Shown one piece after another: positions 1 through 7,957 of a stretch of 64,000 nucleotides of DNA. Source of the DNA: CAZRCZ01 sp964598765 (GTDB lineage: Bacteria; Sumerlaeota; Sumerlaeia; MVZB01; JAJFLK01). The translations under genes were made by a program, and so were the position numbers. Where the stretch lies: the NCBI GenBank assembly GCA_964598765.1, contig CAZRCZ010000013.1, positions 62,001 to 126,000 on the forward strand. The letters run 5' to 3'. The notes beneath the pieces are model-generated. The model was not told the origin of the DNA and did no database searches. It worked only from the letters and a program-made list of their open reading frames with translations. How positions within the stretch are numbered: the stretch's first letter is position 1; each line of letters begins with the position of its first letter.

Positions 1-64
1 CGACGGCTTGCCGCCGCACTCCAAAATTGCGCTCGGACGCCATTTCGGCAACTCCAACTTCTGA
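1..64 (+). CDS. C-terminal end of an unidentified gene (partial)
   Basis: Reading from base 2, the sequence is open to a TGA at 62-64 and ends in HFGNSNF. Only about 20 residues are visible, so no family can be assigned. The same-strand position, 112 bases before the acyl-CoA synthase-like gene, makes membership of the same pathway possible. That is context only. Confidence 0.4.
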   Translation, partial: DGLPPHSKIALGRHFGNSNF

Positions 65-176
65 TCCACGCGCGCCGGATATCATGAATTCATCCGGCGT
101 TGTAATTTCATTCGGTCTTTGATAGGTATGGACGGCTCAACATTCCACGGAATCGGCAACGGCCAAGGAGGATTCG

Positions 177-1586
177 ATGATCGGCATCACGGCTTACGGC
201 GGGTATATTCCCTACAACCGGCTTCAACGCTCGGAGATTCAAAAAGAATTCGGCACGTCCGGACTCAAGGGAGAGCGCGCCATCGCGGGCTACGACGAGG
301 ATTCGGCGACGATGGCGGTCGCCGCCGCGATGAACGCGACGGGCAACCGATACGCGCCCGACGTGAAGGGAGTTTATTTCGCCACGACGACTTCTCCTTA
401 CGCTGAAAAACAATCCGACACGCTGATCGCCGCCGCGCTCGATCTGCCGATGCAGATTCGGACGGGAGAATTCACCAGCACGCTCCGCGCCGGGACGACC
501 GCGCTTCTAGCCGCCGCCGACGCCGTCGCCGCCGGGCATGGCCCGATCCTTGTCACCGCCACCGACATGCGCGCCGGCGGACCGTCGGGTTCCAACGAAG
601 CCAGCTTTGGCGACGCGGGAGCCGCGCTGGTCATCGGCGACAAAAACCCCGTTGCGACGCTCCTTGGATCGGCGTCGGTCGCCATGGAAATCGTGGACAC
701 TTGGCGCAATCAGGGGGATTCCTTCGTCCGCAACTGGGACGAGCGGTATCAGTTGGAGTTCGGTTACGGCAAGGCGATTCCCGCCGTCTTGAAGGCGCTC
801 TTCGCGCAGGTCAAGGTGAATCCTGCCGAAATCAGCAAGGTGATCTTTCCCGTCGCCGCCAAGAGCCAAGCGATGCTTCTTCAAGGAGGAACGTTCAAAC
901 GCGAGCAGATCGCCGACAGCCTGATGAACAACGTCGGACTGACCGGCGCGGCGCATCCTTTGTTGATGTTAATTGACGCGCTGGAGAACGGCAAACCGGG
1001 CGACAAAATTCTCGTTCTCAGTTACGGTGAAGGAGCCGACGCCCTGCTTTTCCAGATCGAGCCGGCCATTGCCGATTTTTCGCCCGTCCGCAAGCTCAAC
1101 CGACAAATCGAGAGTAAAAACAACGACGTGACCTACGCCTCTTATTTGAAATGGCGGCAGAGGGTCGAGGTCGAGCCGCCGCGTCGCCCCGAACCGAACC
1201 GCCCGTCTTCTCCCTTCATGCGGCGCAATTCCCGATACAACCTTGGTCTTTATGGTTCCAAGTGCAAGGCGTGCGGAACGCCGCAGTTCCCGGCGCAAAG
1301 GGTCTGCTACAAATGCAGGGCCAAGGACCAGATGGAACCCTACGGTTTCCGCGACAAGACCGGACGGCTCTCGACTTACAGCGCCGACTTTCTCACCTAT
1401 TCGCTCAATCCCCCCGAAATCGCCGCCGTGGTGGATTTTGAAGGGGGAGGGCGGATGCTTTGCAACATGGTGGACGTGAAGGCGCAGGAACTTAAAATCG
1501 GCCAAGCGGTCGAAATGACGCTCCGGAAAATGTATACCGCCGGTGGGATTCACACTTATTTCTGGAAGGCGCAGGGACTGAGATAG
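177..1586 (+). CDS. HMG-CoA synthase-like protein fused to DUF35 zinc-ribbon/OB-fold domain
   Basis: The 469-residue protein has a thiolase-fold HMG-CoA-synthase-like part (about 1-310) and a C-terminal DUF35 domain (about 350-469). The latter has a rubredoxin-like zinc knuckle: C363, C366, C377 and C380. An AAGGAGG stretch lies 6 bases before the ATG. The protein should act on acyl-CoA, but where true HMG-CoA synthases carry the nucleophilic Cys it reads STLRAGT (residues 101-107). Condensation by that residue is therefore unlikely. DUF35 proteins commonly pair with thiolases, and an SCP2-type thiolase is the next functional gene. A joint role in acyl-CoA condensation or thiolysis is inferred. 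The TAG stop touches the start of a GGCGAAA-rich inverted repeat, so the downstream element inserted right at the gene end. An alternative reading is a substrate-channelling subunit with no catalysis of its own. Confidence 0.8.
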   Translation: MIGITAYGGYIPYNRLQRSEIQKEFGTSGLKGERAIAGYDEDSATMAVAAAMNATGNRYAPDVKGVYFATTTSPYAEKQSDTLIAAALDLPMQIRTGEFTSTLRAGTTALLAAADAVAAGHGPILVTATDMRAGGPSGSNEASFGDAGAALVIGDKNPVATLLGSASVAMEIVDTWRNQGDSFVRNWDERYQLEFGYGKAIPAVLKALFAQVKVNPAEISKVIFPVAAKSQAMLLQGGTFKREQIADSLMNNVGLTGAAHPLLMLIDALENGKPGDKILVLSYGEGADALLFQIEPAIADFSPVRKLNRQIESKNNDVTYASYLKWRQRVEVEPPRRPEPNRPSSPFMRRNSRYNLGLYGSKCKACGTPQFPAQRVCYKCRAKDQMEPYGFRDKTGRLSTYSADFLTYSLNPPEIAAVVDFEGGGRMLCNMVDVKAQELKIGQAVEMTLRKMYTAGGIHTYFWKAQGLR

Positions 1587-1587
1587 G

Positions 1588-2087
1588 AAGGCGAAAGGCG
1601 AAGGGCGAAAGGCGAAAATGGAGACTGAAGGAGGTTGGATCGAAGAGTGGAAGAAGGGAAGCTCCAAGACCTCAAGTTGCGAACGAAAGTTTTCGCCCTG
1701 CGGATTATCCGATTGCACGGGAGCTTGGCGAAAACCACAAGCGCGCAAGTTCTTGGGAAACAAATTTTAAGGTCGGGAACTTCCGTCGGAGCGCACTATA
1801 GAGAGGCGCAACGCGCGAAATCCCACGCCGACTTCATCAACAAGATCGAAGGCGCGCTCCAAGAGCTTGAAGAAACGCGATATTGGTTGGAACTCCTTGC
1901 CGAATAGCATATAGTATCCCCGTCAAGATTAACGGGCTTGCAGGCTGAGCGCGGAGAACTCATTGCGATATTCATGACCATAGCGAAGAAGGTGAAGGCC
2001 AAACGAGAGTGAGAAGATCGTCCTTGGATTTTTCCTCAATGCCAGCGGTTGCTTCATTTTCGCCTTTCGCCCTTCGCCTTTCGCCTT
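1588..2087. mobile_element. 500-bp element with 33-bp perfect terminal inverted repeats and an IVP gene
   Basis: Bases 1588-1620 (arrays of GGCGAAA and GGCGAAG) and 2055-2087 are exact reverse complements over 33 bases. They enclose one gene, an S23/IVP-like four-helix-bundle protein. No target-site duplication is obvious at the edges. The element separates the DUF35 fusion gene from the thiolase, which otherwise look like a pair. The boundary of 33 identical bases is seen directly. Mobility is inferred from the inverted ends and from related arms at 5358-5465 and 7911-7939. Confidence 0.65.
1635..2012 (+). pseudogene. S23/IVP-like four-helix-bundle protein interrupted by an in-frame TAG
   Basis: The reading frame from TTG 1635 (or, better spaced from the AAGGAGG at 1628-1634, GTG 1647) gives KLQDLKLRTKVFALRIIRL and GTSVGAHYREAQRAKS. 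This matches the 23S rRNA intervening-sequence / four-helix-bundle family. It stops at TAG 1905-1907, but the same frame continues with the normal family ending (SRLTGLQAERGELIAIFMTIA) to TGA at 2012. The full protein would be about 120 residues, the usual size. One C-to-A change in a Ser codon (TCG to TAG) would explain the break. Homologues occur inside 23S rRNA intervening sequences and as free-standing genes, and their biochemical role is poorly defined. Here the gene sits between perfect 33-bp inverted repeats. The truncated 90-residue form might still fold in part, but a recent pseudogene is more likely. Confidence 0.75.
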
Positions 2088-2105
2088 ACTTTACGGAGGT
2101 TCATC

Positions 2106-3290
2106 GTGATTAAAGGCATAAAAGACAAAGTCGCCATCATCGGCATGGGTTGCACCAAATTCGGCGAGTGGTGGGATAAATCCCCCACCGATCTCATGGT
2201 GGACGCCGCCTATGAGGCGTATGAATCGGCCAAGATTGATCCCAAGCAGATTGACGCCTGCTGGCTGGGAACGCTCGGCACGGGCAACGCCGGGGTTTTT
2301 CTTTCCGGCGCGCTCAAGCTGGATTACGTTCCCATCACGCGGGTCGAGAATTATTGCGCCAGCGGTTCGGAGTCGTTCCGCAACGCCTGCTACGCCGTCG
2401 CGTCGGGCGCGAGCGACATGGCCATGGCCATCGGCGTCGAAAAACTCAAGGACAGCGGCTACAGCGGCCTGACCAGTTCCGGCGCGGGGGACACCGACGG
2501 ATCGGAGCCGAACATTTCCGCTCCCGGATCGTTCGCGTTGCTGGCTCCGGCCTATTTCCACAAATACGGGGTTGATCCGGAAGTCGGCAAGGAAGTGCTG
2601 GCGCGAATCGCGATGAAGAACCACGCCAACGGAGCCAAAAACATCCGCGCGCAATACCGCAAAGCCGTGACGATGGAGGCGTGCAAAACTTCGCCGCTCG
2701 TGGCCGCGCCGCTGGGGGTGATGGACTGCTCCGGCGTTTCGGACGGTTCGGCGGCGGCGATAATTGTCCGCGCCGAGGACGCCTACAAATACACCGACAA
2801 ACCGATGTTCGTGAAGGCGCTGGCGATTGCCGCCGGGCCCGGGGACGGCCAATTCGATCCGAGTTTTGATTTCACCTCGATCACCGAGAACGTCCGGGGA
2901 GCGCAACTCGCTTACCACGAGGCGGGCGTGACGAATCCCCGCGAACAAATCAGCATGGCTGAAGTCCACGATTGCTTCACGCCGACCGAGTTGGTGATCT
3001 ACGAAGATTTGGGATTTAGCCCGCGCGGCCAAGGGTGGAAGGACGTGCTGGACGGGATGTTCGAGCTGACCGGCAAACTTCCGGTCAATCCCGACGGCGG
3101 ATTGAAGTCGTTCGGCCATCCGATCGGCGCGTCAGGTTTGCGAATGCTTTTTGAGATGTGGCTTCAATTCCGCGGCGAAGCGGGGGAGCGCCAGATCAAA
3201 AATCCCAAACTCGGCCTCACCCACAACCTCGGCGGACGCCCGTGGAAATGCGTGGCGTTTGTGGGGATTGTGGGGAATCAATTGGGTTAA
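2106..3290 (+). CDS. Thiolase family protein (SCP2-type acetyl-CoA acetyltransferase)
   Basis: A 394-residue thiolase. It has the acyl-accepting Cys in ENYCASGSE (C84), the HDCFTPTE segment and HPIGASG near the C-terminus, ending in LTHNLGG. This is the pattern of the SCP2-thiolase/archaeal-type branch. GTG 2106 was chosen because ACGGAGG lies 6 bases upstream. The open frame reaches back to 2049 only by translating the GGCGAAA repeat arm. The likely reaction is reversible Claisen condensation or thiolytic cleavage of acyl-CoA, with the DUF35 fusion protein upstream as partner (family knowledge plus neighbourhood). The inverted-repeat element lies between the two genes, so any original co-transcription may be disturbed. 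Confidence 0.85.
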   Translation: MIKGIKDKVAIIGMGCTKFGEWWDKSPTDLMVDAAYEAYESAKIDPKQIDACWLGTLGTGNAGVFLSGALKLDYVPITRVENYCASGSESFRNACYAVASGASDMAMAIGVEKLKDSGYSGLTSSGAGDTDGSEPNISAPGSFALLAPAYFHKYGVDPEVGKEVLARIAMKNHANGAKNIRAQYRKAVTMEACKTSPLVAAPLGVMDCSGVSDGSAAAIIVRAEDAYKYTDKPMFVKALAIAAGPGDGQFDPSFDFTSITENVRGAQLAYHEAGVTNPREQISMAEVHDCFTPTELVIYEDLGFSPRGQGWKDVLDGMFELTGKLPVNPDGGLKSFGHPIGASGLRMLFEMWLQFRGEAGERQIKNPKLGLTHNLGGRPWKCVAFVGIVGNQLG

Positions 3291-3379
3291 ATCGCTTCGC
3301 GTTTTGATCGTCTTCTTTTGAATCACGGCGCGGAGGCGCAAGGCGGCGCATCGGTGAAACGACCCGCTGAATTTACGCA

Positions 3380-4810
3380 ATGCCCCAATCCAGTGTGGAA
3401 CACCTCCGCCAAGACGACCTGATCGCCGCGCGGGCGACAGCCGGCGGGCCGGGCGCGATTGCCATTATCCGCGTGGACGGACGCGGCACGGCAGACTTGA
3501 TCCGAGAACTCTTTCAACCCAAAGGAACGGTTCATCCCGCCGACGCGCCGCGTCACGCGATTTTCGGGCAATGGATGGATCCGGCGTCCGATCCAACCGA
3601 TGACAACGGGAAAGTTATAGACCACGGGCTGACGATTTTTTTCCGCGCGCCTCATTCGTTCACCGGCAACGATCTGGTCGAGTTGCACTGTCATGGAGGA
3701 ACGGCGGTCGTCCGGCGATTGCTCGGAGCGGTCGTCAAGCTGGGAGCGCGTCCGGCGCAACCGGGGGAATTCACGCGCCGGGCGTTTCTCAATGGTCGGA
3801 TGGATTTGGCGCAGGCCGAATCGGTCGCCGATTTGATCCGCGCCGAAACCGACGCGTCCGCCCGCTCGGCTCGCGCGCAACTTTCGGGGGGACTCTCGCG
3901 ACAGGTCGAATCCCTGCGCGAAACGCTGGTCACCCTCGCGGCGGAAATCGAAGCGCGGATTGATTTTCCCGACGAGGGGATCGAAGAAGCCGATCTCAAC
4001 CGTCTTACGTCTTCGTTTGAGGTCCTTCGCGAAGGACTTGTGAATCTCGCCTCGTCGCAAAAGCGCGGAAAATTGCTCCGCGACGGCGCGCGGGTCGCGT
4101 TGGTGGGTCCGCCGAACGTCGGGAAATCGAGCTTGCTGAACGCGCTGGCGCGAAGCGATCGCGCCATCGTCACGCCGCATCCCGGAACGACCCGCGACAC
4201 GATCGAATGTCTGATTGATCTGGACGGCATTCCGGTCACGCTCATTGACACGGCGGGACTGCGCGAGTCGGAGGAGCCGATTGAGAAATTGGGTATCGAA
4301 CGGAGCCGCCGTGAAATCGAAACCGCCGATTGCGTGCTCGAAGTTCGCGACGCAACCGGAGAGATAAATCCCGTCCCCGCTTCCGACTCCAACGCCCGCC
4401 GTCCTGATCTCATCGCCCAAAATAAATCCGATCTGTTAAAGCAGGAGGGAAAACCGCGCAAGAAAGAAGAATCCGCGCCAAGCGTTGCGGTTTCGGCGTT
4501 GACCGGGGAAGGAATTTCCGACCTTGAAGAAGCGTTGAAGCGGATTCTTGCCGGAGACGCGGGGCAGACTTTCCCGCCTGCCGCGCTTGCCGGAGAAGTC
4601 GTCGCCGTCAACGAACGTCACGCCGCTCTCATTCATCAAGCGATGGAATCGCTCGGAGAAGCCCGGAAGGCGTGGAACAAATTTGAAGGGGGAGAGTTGA
4701 TGATGGTTGACCTGCGCGATGCGCTCGCGGCGCTGGACGAAATTCTTGGCCTCTCCCCGAGCGAAGCCATCCTCGACCGCGTTTTCGAACGATTTTGCAT
4801 CGGAAAATGA
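3380..4810 (+). CDS. mnmE: tRNA uridine-5-carboxymethylaminomethyl modification GTPase MnmE (TrmE)
   Basis: A 476-residue protein with the full MnmE layout. The N-terminal tetrahydrofolate-binding domain contains HSFTGNDLVELHCHGG (about 92-107). The inserted G domain has G1 GPPNVGKS (243-250), G2 TTRDT (270-274), G3 DTAGL (290-294) and G4 NKSD. The closing helical domain ends in FCIGK, whose Cys is the family's conserved C-terminal residue. With MnmG it modifies the wobble uridine of several tRNAs in the cytoplasm. Length is normal and no key motif is missing. It is convergent with the VanZ-like gene 36 bases downstream, and no strong terminator is visible between them. Confidence 0.96.
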   Translation: MPQSSVEHLRQDDLIAARATAGGPGAIAIIRVDGRGTADLIRELFQPKGTVHPADAPRHAIFGQWMDPASDPTDDNGKVIDHGLTIFFRAPHSFTGNDLVELHCHGGTAVVRRLLGAVVKLGARPAQPGEFTRRAFLNGRMDLAQAESVADLIRAETDASARSARAQLSGGLSRQVESLRETLVTLAAEIEARIDFPDEGIEEADLNRLTSSFEVLREGLVNLASSQKRGKLLRDGARVALVGPPNVGKSSLLNALARSDRAIVTPHPGTTRDTIECLIDLDGIPVTLIDTAGLRESEEPIEKLGIERSRREIETADCVLEVRDATGEINPVPASDSNARRPDLIAQNKSDLLKQEGKPRKKEESAPSVAVSALTGEGISDLEEALKRILAGDAGQTFPPAALAGEVVAVNERHAALIHQAMESLGEARKAWNKFEGGELMMVDLRDALAALDEILGLSPSEAILDRVFERFCIGK

Positions 4811-4846
4811 TGCCATCATCGTTCGCGGGGAATCCGGCCGCCAAAT

Positions 4847-5353
4847 TCAATTGCCCTTTTCCATCTTCCCTCGAATCTCGCGGTTCCCTGAATTCGCCGG
4901 AGAAGTTTTGAAATCCGGCCGAAAAAGTCCCGGATAAAGCTTCGTCCGTTTTCCCCAGCGGATCATCATGGCGTGCCAAAGAGTTTGTCCGATCAACGCT
5001 CCTATGCCGTTGGCGATCATGTCCGCGACCTCAAAGCTCCGATAGGTTGTGAAACCTTGATTCACCTCGATCATCGCGCCGAAGACGAAACACATGGTCC
5101 AAACTAAAAGATGCAGTCCGAGCGGCGGCATTTTCTCCCTCTGCCAACCGCGCAGGATCAACATCGAGAAGATGGAGTAGTAGGTCAGATGGACCAACTT
5201 GTCGAGATGCGGAATCGGCGGAACGATGCCCATTTCCTCGACCGGCTTGAGATTGACCATGCAGGTCGCGTAAATGAACACCGCCCAAGCCGACGGCGGC
5301 ATGATGTAATACCATTTTGGATTTTGAACGCCCCAAAGATGGATGCGACGCAT
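4847..5353 (-). CDS. VanZ-like membrane protein
   Basis: A 168-residue integral membrane protein with about four hydrophobic segments. It has the VanZ pattern HLDKLVHLTYYSIFSML, then EVNQGFTTYRSFEVADMIANGIGALIG (quoted as segments). VanZ-like proteins are small membrane proteins, some linked to glycopeptide tolerance, and the function of most is unknown. ATG 5353 was chosen. The open frame runs to 5434, but those extra 27 codons translate a GGCGAAA repeat arm (FAFRLSPFAF). No clear ribosome site precedes 5353, and the repeat forms the leader of the mRNA. Confidence 0.8.
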   Translation of the reverse strand: MRRIHLWGVQNPKWYYIMPPSAWAVFIYATCMVNLKPVEEMGIVPPIPHLDKLVHLTYYSIFSMLILRGWQREKMPPLGLHLLVWTMCFVFGAMIEVNQGFTTYRSFEVADMIANGIGALIGQTLWHAMMIRWGKRTKLYPGLFRPDFKTSPANSGNREIRGKMEKGN

Positions 5354-5357
5354 GTGG

Positions 5358-5465
5358 AAGGCGAAAGGCGAAAGGCGAAAGGCAAAAATCCATGATTGCC
5401 ACGCGCCGTCAACCTCTGGTTCCTCATTTCTCATTTTCGCCTTGCGCCTTTCGCCTTCAGCCTTT
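5358..5465. repeat. Pair of inverted GGCGAAA-type arms without cargo
   Basis: An array of GGCGAAA units (5358-5389) faces a reverse-orientation array (5432-5465), with only about 42 bases between. The arms resemble the ends of the IVP-carrying element at 1588-2087 but are imperfect. The pair lies between the VanZ-like and radical SAM genes, both on the minus strand. Confidence 0.6.
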
Positions 5466-6763
5466 CAAAGGTCCACCCTACAGTGTTTCTTCCGGCATGA
5501 TTCGGGAATGTCGTTGGCGAGGAAGCGTCGGCGCATGGTTTGCGCCCCTTCGCCGTTCCAGACTTCCTCGAACGACAACGAATTGAGATTGCTCCACGAG
5601 ACGCCCGCCCAGCAACAGGGGCGCGCGTCGCCATCGGTGTCAATCAGCAGGAAATACCAAGGGTAATGGCATTTCTCGACCAGCGTCTTGCCGCGCATGT
5701 CCACCTCGGCGTCGAGCGTTTCGCCGTCGAAAGAGATGTCGGTTCCATTGAAGCCGTGGACGTCAATCGGCCGATACTTTTTCTTCTCATTCGGCAGGCG
5801 GGGCGAGGCGGCTTTGAATTCGTGATGCTCGACGTCGTGGCCTGCCGACGCGGCGGAGAGGAGATTTTTCAGCGCGAGATGAGGCGAGACTTTCAACCTC
5901 AACCGCCGCGACTCCTCCATCGCTTCCCGCACCATGCGGTAGGCCAGATCAACGTGGTGGCCGAGAAATTCACCCTCTTGTTCCGGATTTTCGATTTCCA
6001 TGAGTTGAACGGAAAGCTCCTCGAACCCGTGCCGTTGCGCCCATGCGACCATCGAGGGAAGCTGATGGATGTTGCGCTCCATGAACGTCGCGTTGCAAAT
6101 GAGCGCCGGAGTTTTAAGACCGAGTTTTTCCTTCCAAGCGTTCAGTCTGCCGATCCCCTCTTCGACCACGCGCAAATCGCCTCCGACGCGCAGGGAGGCG
6201 TAAACTTCGGGATCGTTCGAGTCAATCGAGATGAAAAGTTTGGTCAATTGTCCTCGGACCAGCTTCTCGGCCATTTTGTCGGCGAGCAACATACCGTTCG
6301 TGGTGAGCGCGAGGTTGTTGCTCCCGATCCGCGCGTGGCGTTCGAGAAGAGGGGTCAGACCGCTCCACATGAGCGGTTCGCCGAGCGGCGTGAGCGTCAA
6401 CATTTCCGCGTAGGGAAGCAACTGGGCGACGACTTCCTCAACTTTGTCGCTGATCGAAAGCTCGCGCCCCGGCTTCTTTTTCAATTCCTCCTGAGTCCAC
6501 GGCATCGTCAGACGGCAGAAATTGCATTTCAGATTACAGGTCCAGTTTGTGCCGATCTGCACGATGCGCGGATAGGATTGAAGGACGGTTTTGCCGTGCC
6601 AAAATTCGCGCCAGTTGAGTTCGCTGTTGCGATGCTTGCGTTCCTCTCCGGACGAAAAATCGCGCAGTCCGCGAACGTATCGCCTTCGCGCCCAACGCGC
6701 TCCCGCGCGCAAGGGAGATACCGCCGGTCGGGGAAGAATGAAATTATCCGCCGCTTGGTTCAT
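5465..6763 (-). CDS. Radical SAM/SPASM domain protein
   Basis: A 432-residue protein. The radical SAM cluster motif is CNLKCNFC (C76, C80, C83), in the CxxxCxxC spacing that binds a 4Fe-4S cluster and SAM. The C-terminal SPASM-like region has further Cys: CHYPWYF, ARPCCWAG and, at the very end, CRKKHCRVDL. Such proteins modify peptides, cofactors or sugars through a 5'-deoxyadenosyl radical. Nothing nearby (no peptide precursor, no cofactor gene) gives the substrate. The N-terminal 40 residues are basic and not part of the core. The first base of the gene's 3' end abuts a GGCGAAA arm. Confidence 0.85.
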   Translation of the reverse strand: MNQAADNFILPRPAVSPLRAGARWARRRYVRGLRDFSSGEERKHRNSELNWREFWHGKTVLQSYPRIVQIGTNWTCNLKCNFCRLTMPWTQEELKKKPGRELSISDKVEEVVAQLLPYAEMLTLTPLGEPLMWSGLTPLLERHARIGSNNLALTTNGMLLADKMAEKLVRGQLTKLFISIDSNDPEVYASLRVGGDLRVVEEGIGRLNAWKEKLGLKTPALICNATFMERNIHQLPSMVAWAQRHGFEELSVQLMEIENPEQEGEFLGHHVDLAYRMVREAMEESRRLRLKVSPHLALKNLLSAASAGHDVEHHEFKAASPRLPNEKKKYRPIDVHGFNGTDISFDGETLDAEVDMRGKTLVEKCHYPWYFLLIDTDGDARPCCWAGVSWSNLNSLSFEEVWNGEGAQTMRRRFLANDIPESCRKKHCRVDL

Positions 6764-6805
6764 GGGATAATTACCGGAGAAGCATCGGACTTTTCAAGAC
6801 GAAGA

Positions 6806-6946
6806 TTAAACACAAAGACACCAAGCCACAAAGTCACCCAAAGAAGGACGAATCGGAATCGGTTTTTAGAAACGGTCCGAGTCGTTCGCTTGCCTCATTA
6901 TAATCTTTGAGCCTCTTCGTGTCTTGGTGTCTTTGCGTTTAAGAAT
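6806..6946. repeat. Inverted-repeat element of the CACAAAGACACC family
   Basis: A left arm (6806-6846, containing AAACACAAAGACACCAAG) and a right arm (6904-6942, containing CTTGGTGTCTTTGCGTTT) are imperfect reverse complements with about 57 bases between them. It fills the gap between the radical SAM gene and nadK. Related elements lie at 9424-9513, 15132-15242, 18755-18851 and 62343-62427. Confidence 0.7.
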
Positions 6947-6952
6947 TCTTTT

Positions 6953-7903
6953 TCAATCCTCGTCGAGGTCCGGAATGTGGGGACGGATCGGCAAACTCCA
7001 ATGCAGTTTCTCGCGGAGCGTCTGGAAGTAATCCAGTCCCGCCGGGTTGACGACTTTGAGCGTGCGCGGTGCCTTGGCGATTTCAATTTCGTCCCCTTCG
7101 CCGAGACTCCAGCGCATCTGGCCGTCAATCGCAATGACAGGCTGGGGCGCGCCCCGGCGAACGCGCCACGAAAGCCGCAACGGAGGATCGGTCCCGAGCG
7201 CGATGGATCGGTTGGAAAGCGAATGCGCGCCGAGCGTCGTCGCCACGAAAGCCGATAGCGAAGGATGCAAAATCGGACCGCCGGCCGAAAGATTGTAGGC
7301 CGTCGAGCCGGTCGGCGTGGCCAGAATCAAACCGTCGGCGTGACAGGCCAGAACGAGGCTTTGACCCTGCCTCAATTCCATGTCCAAAATCCGCGCATTG
7401 GGATGACGATGGAGCACCGCGTCGTTCACTGCGAGAAAATCCCCCGTCGGCGAGCCGCGACGGATGAGCGTCGCCGTGAAAAGCATGTGCTCGACCTGCT
7501 GGGTCTTGTCTTCTTCCCACGCCTCCAAGGTTTTGATCAAAATTTTCGGAGAGACCGAAGCGTTGAATCCGAGCGATCCGAGGTTCACTCCCATCACCGG
7601 AAAATTGAAATCGCGGTATTTGCCGACGGCATAGAGCACCGATCCGTCGCCGCCGAGACAAATGATCAAGCCGTCGCCCCTGCCCTTGCGGTGAACGACG
7701 TCCTCCAATTCCAACTGCGCGGAAAAGACGGAGATGTTTTTGGCGCGGTCCAGATCGGCGGATTTGACGAAGCGGCTGAGCGACGCGGCGAGCGCCACGG
7801 CCCGTCCGCGAGTCGTGCTCCAATGGAGCAATTCGGAGAGAATTTCGGCGATCCCCTCTTTCTCGGAGTTGCCGTCAATGATGAAAACGGGAGAAGGCTT
7901 CAT
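6953..7903 (-). CDS. nadK: NAD kinase
   Basis: A 316-residue protein that phosphorylates NAD+ to NADP+ in the cytosol. Diagnostic motifs are GGDGS (84-88), NDAVLH (160-165) and TPTGSTAYNLSAGGP (197-210). The PSCyt/cox-rich neighbourhood is unrelated. The gene is followed on the minus strand by a repeat element rather than another gene. A single GGCGAAA-type arm (7911-7939) sits just upstream of its ATG, so its leader contains repeat sequence. Length is typical of bacterial NAD kinases. Confidence 0.95.
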   Translation of the reverse strand: MKPSPVFIIDGNSEKEGIAEILSELLHWSTTRGRAVALAASLSRFVKSADLDRAKNISVFSAQLELEDVVHRKGRGDGLIICLGGDGSVLYAVGKYRDFNFPVMGVNLGSLGFNASVSPKILIKTLEAWEEDKTQQVEHMLFTATLIRRGSPTGDFLAVNDAVLHRHPNARILDMELRQGQSLVLACHADGLILATPTGSTAYNLSAGGPILHPSLSAFVATTLGAHSLSNRSIALGTDPPLRLSWRVRRGAPQPVIAIDGQMRWSLGEGDEIEIAKAPRTLKVVNPAGLDYFQTLREKLHWSLPIRPHIPDLDED

Positions 7904-7910
7904 AAGTCAC

Positions 7911-7939
7911 AAGGCAAAAGGCGAAGGGCGAAATGCGAA
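7911..7939. repeat. Single GGCGAAA-type arm
   Basis: A run of GGCAAAA, GGCGAAG and GGCGAAA units between nadK and tlyA, in the same orientation as the left arms at 1588 and 5358. No inverted partner is seen. Confidence 0.55.
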
Positions 7940-7957
7940 TTCCGCGTCGGGTCCATT

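Noticed and set aside
1588..1620. GGCGAAA arrays as a CRISPR
   Set aside because: Units are 6-7 bases and contiguous, with no spacers and no cas genes.
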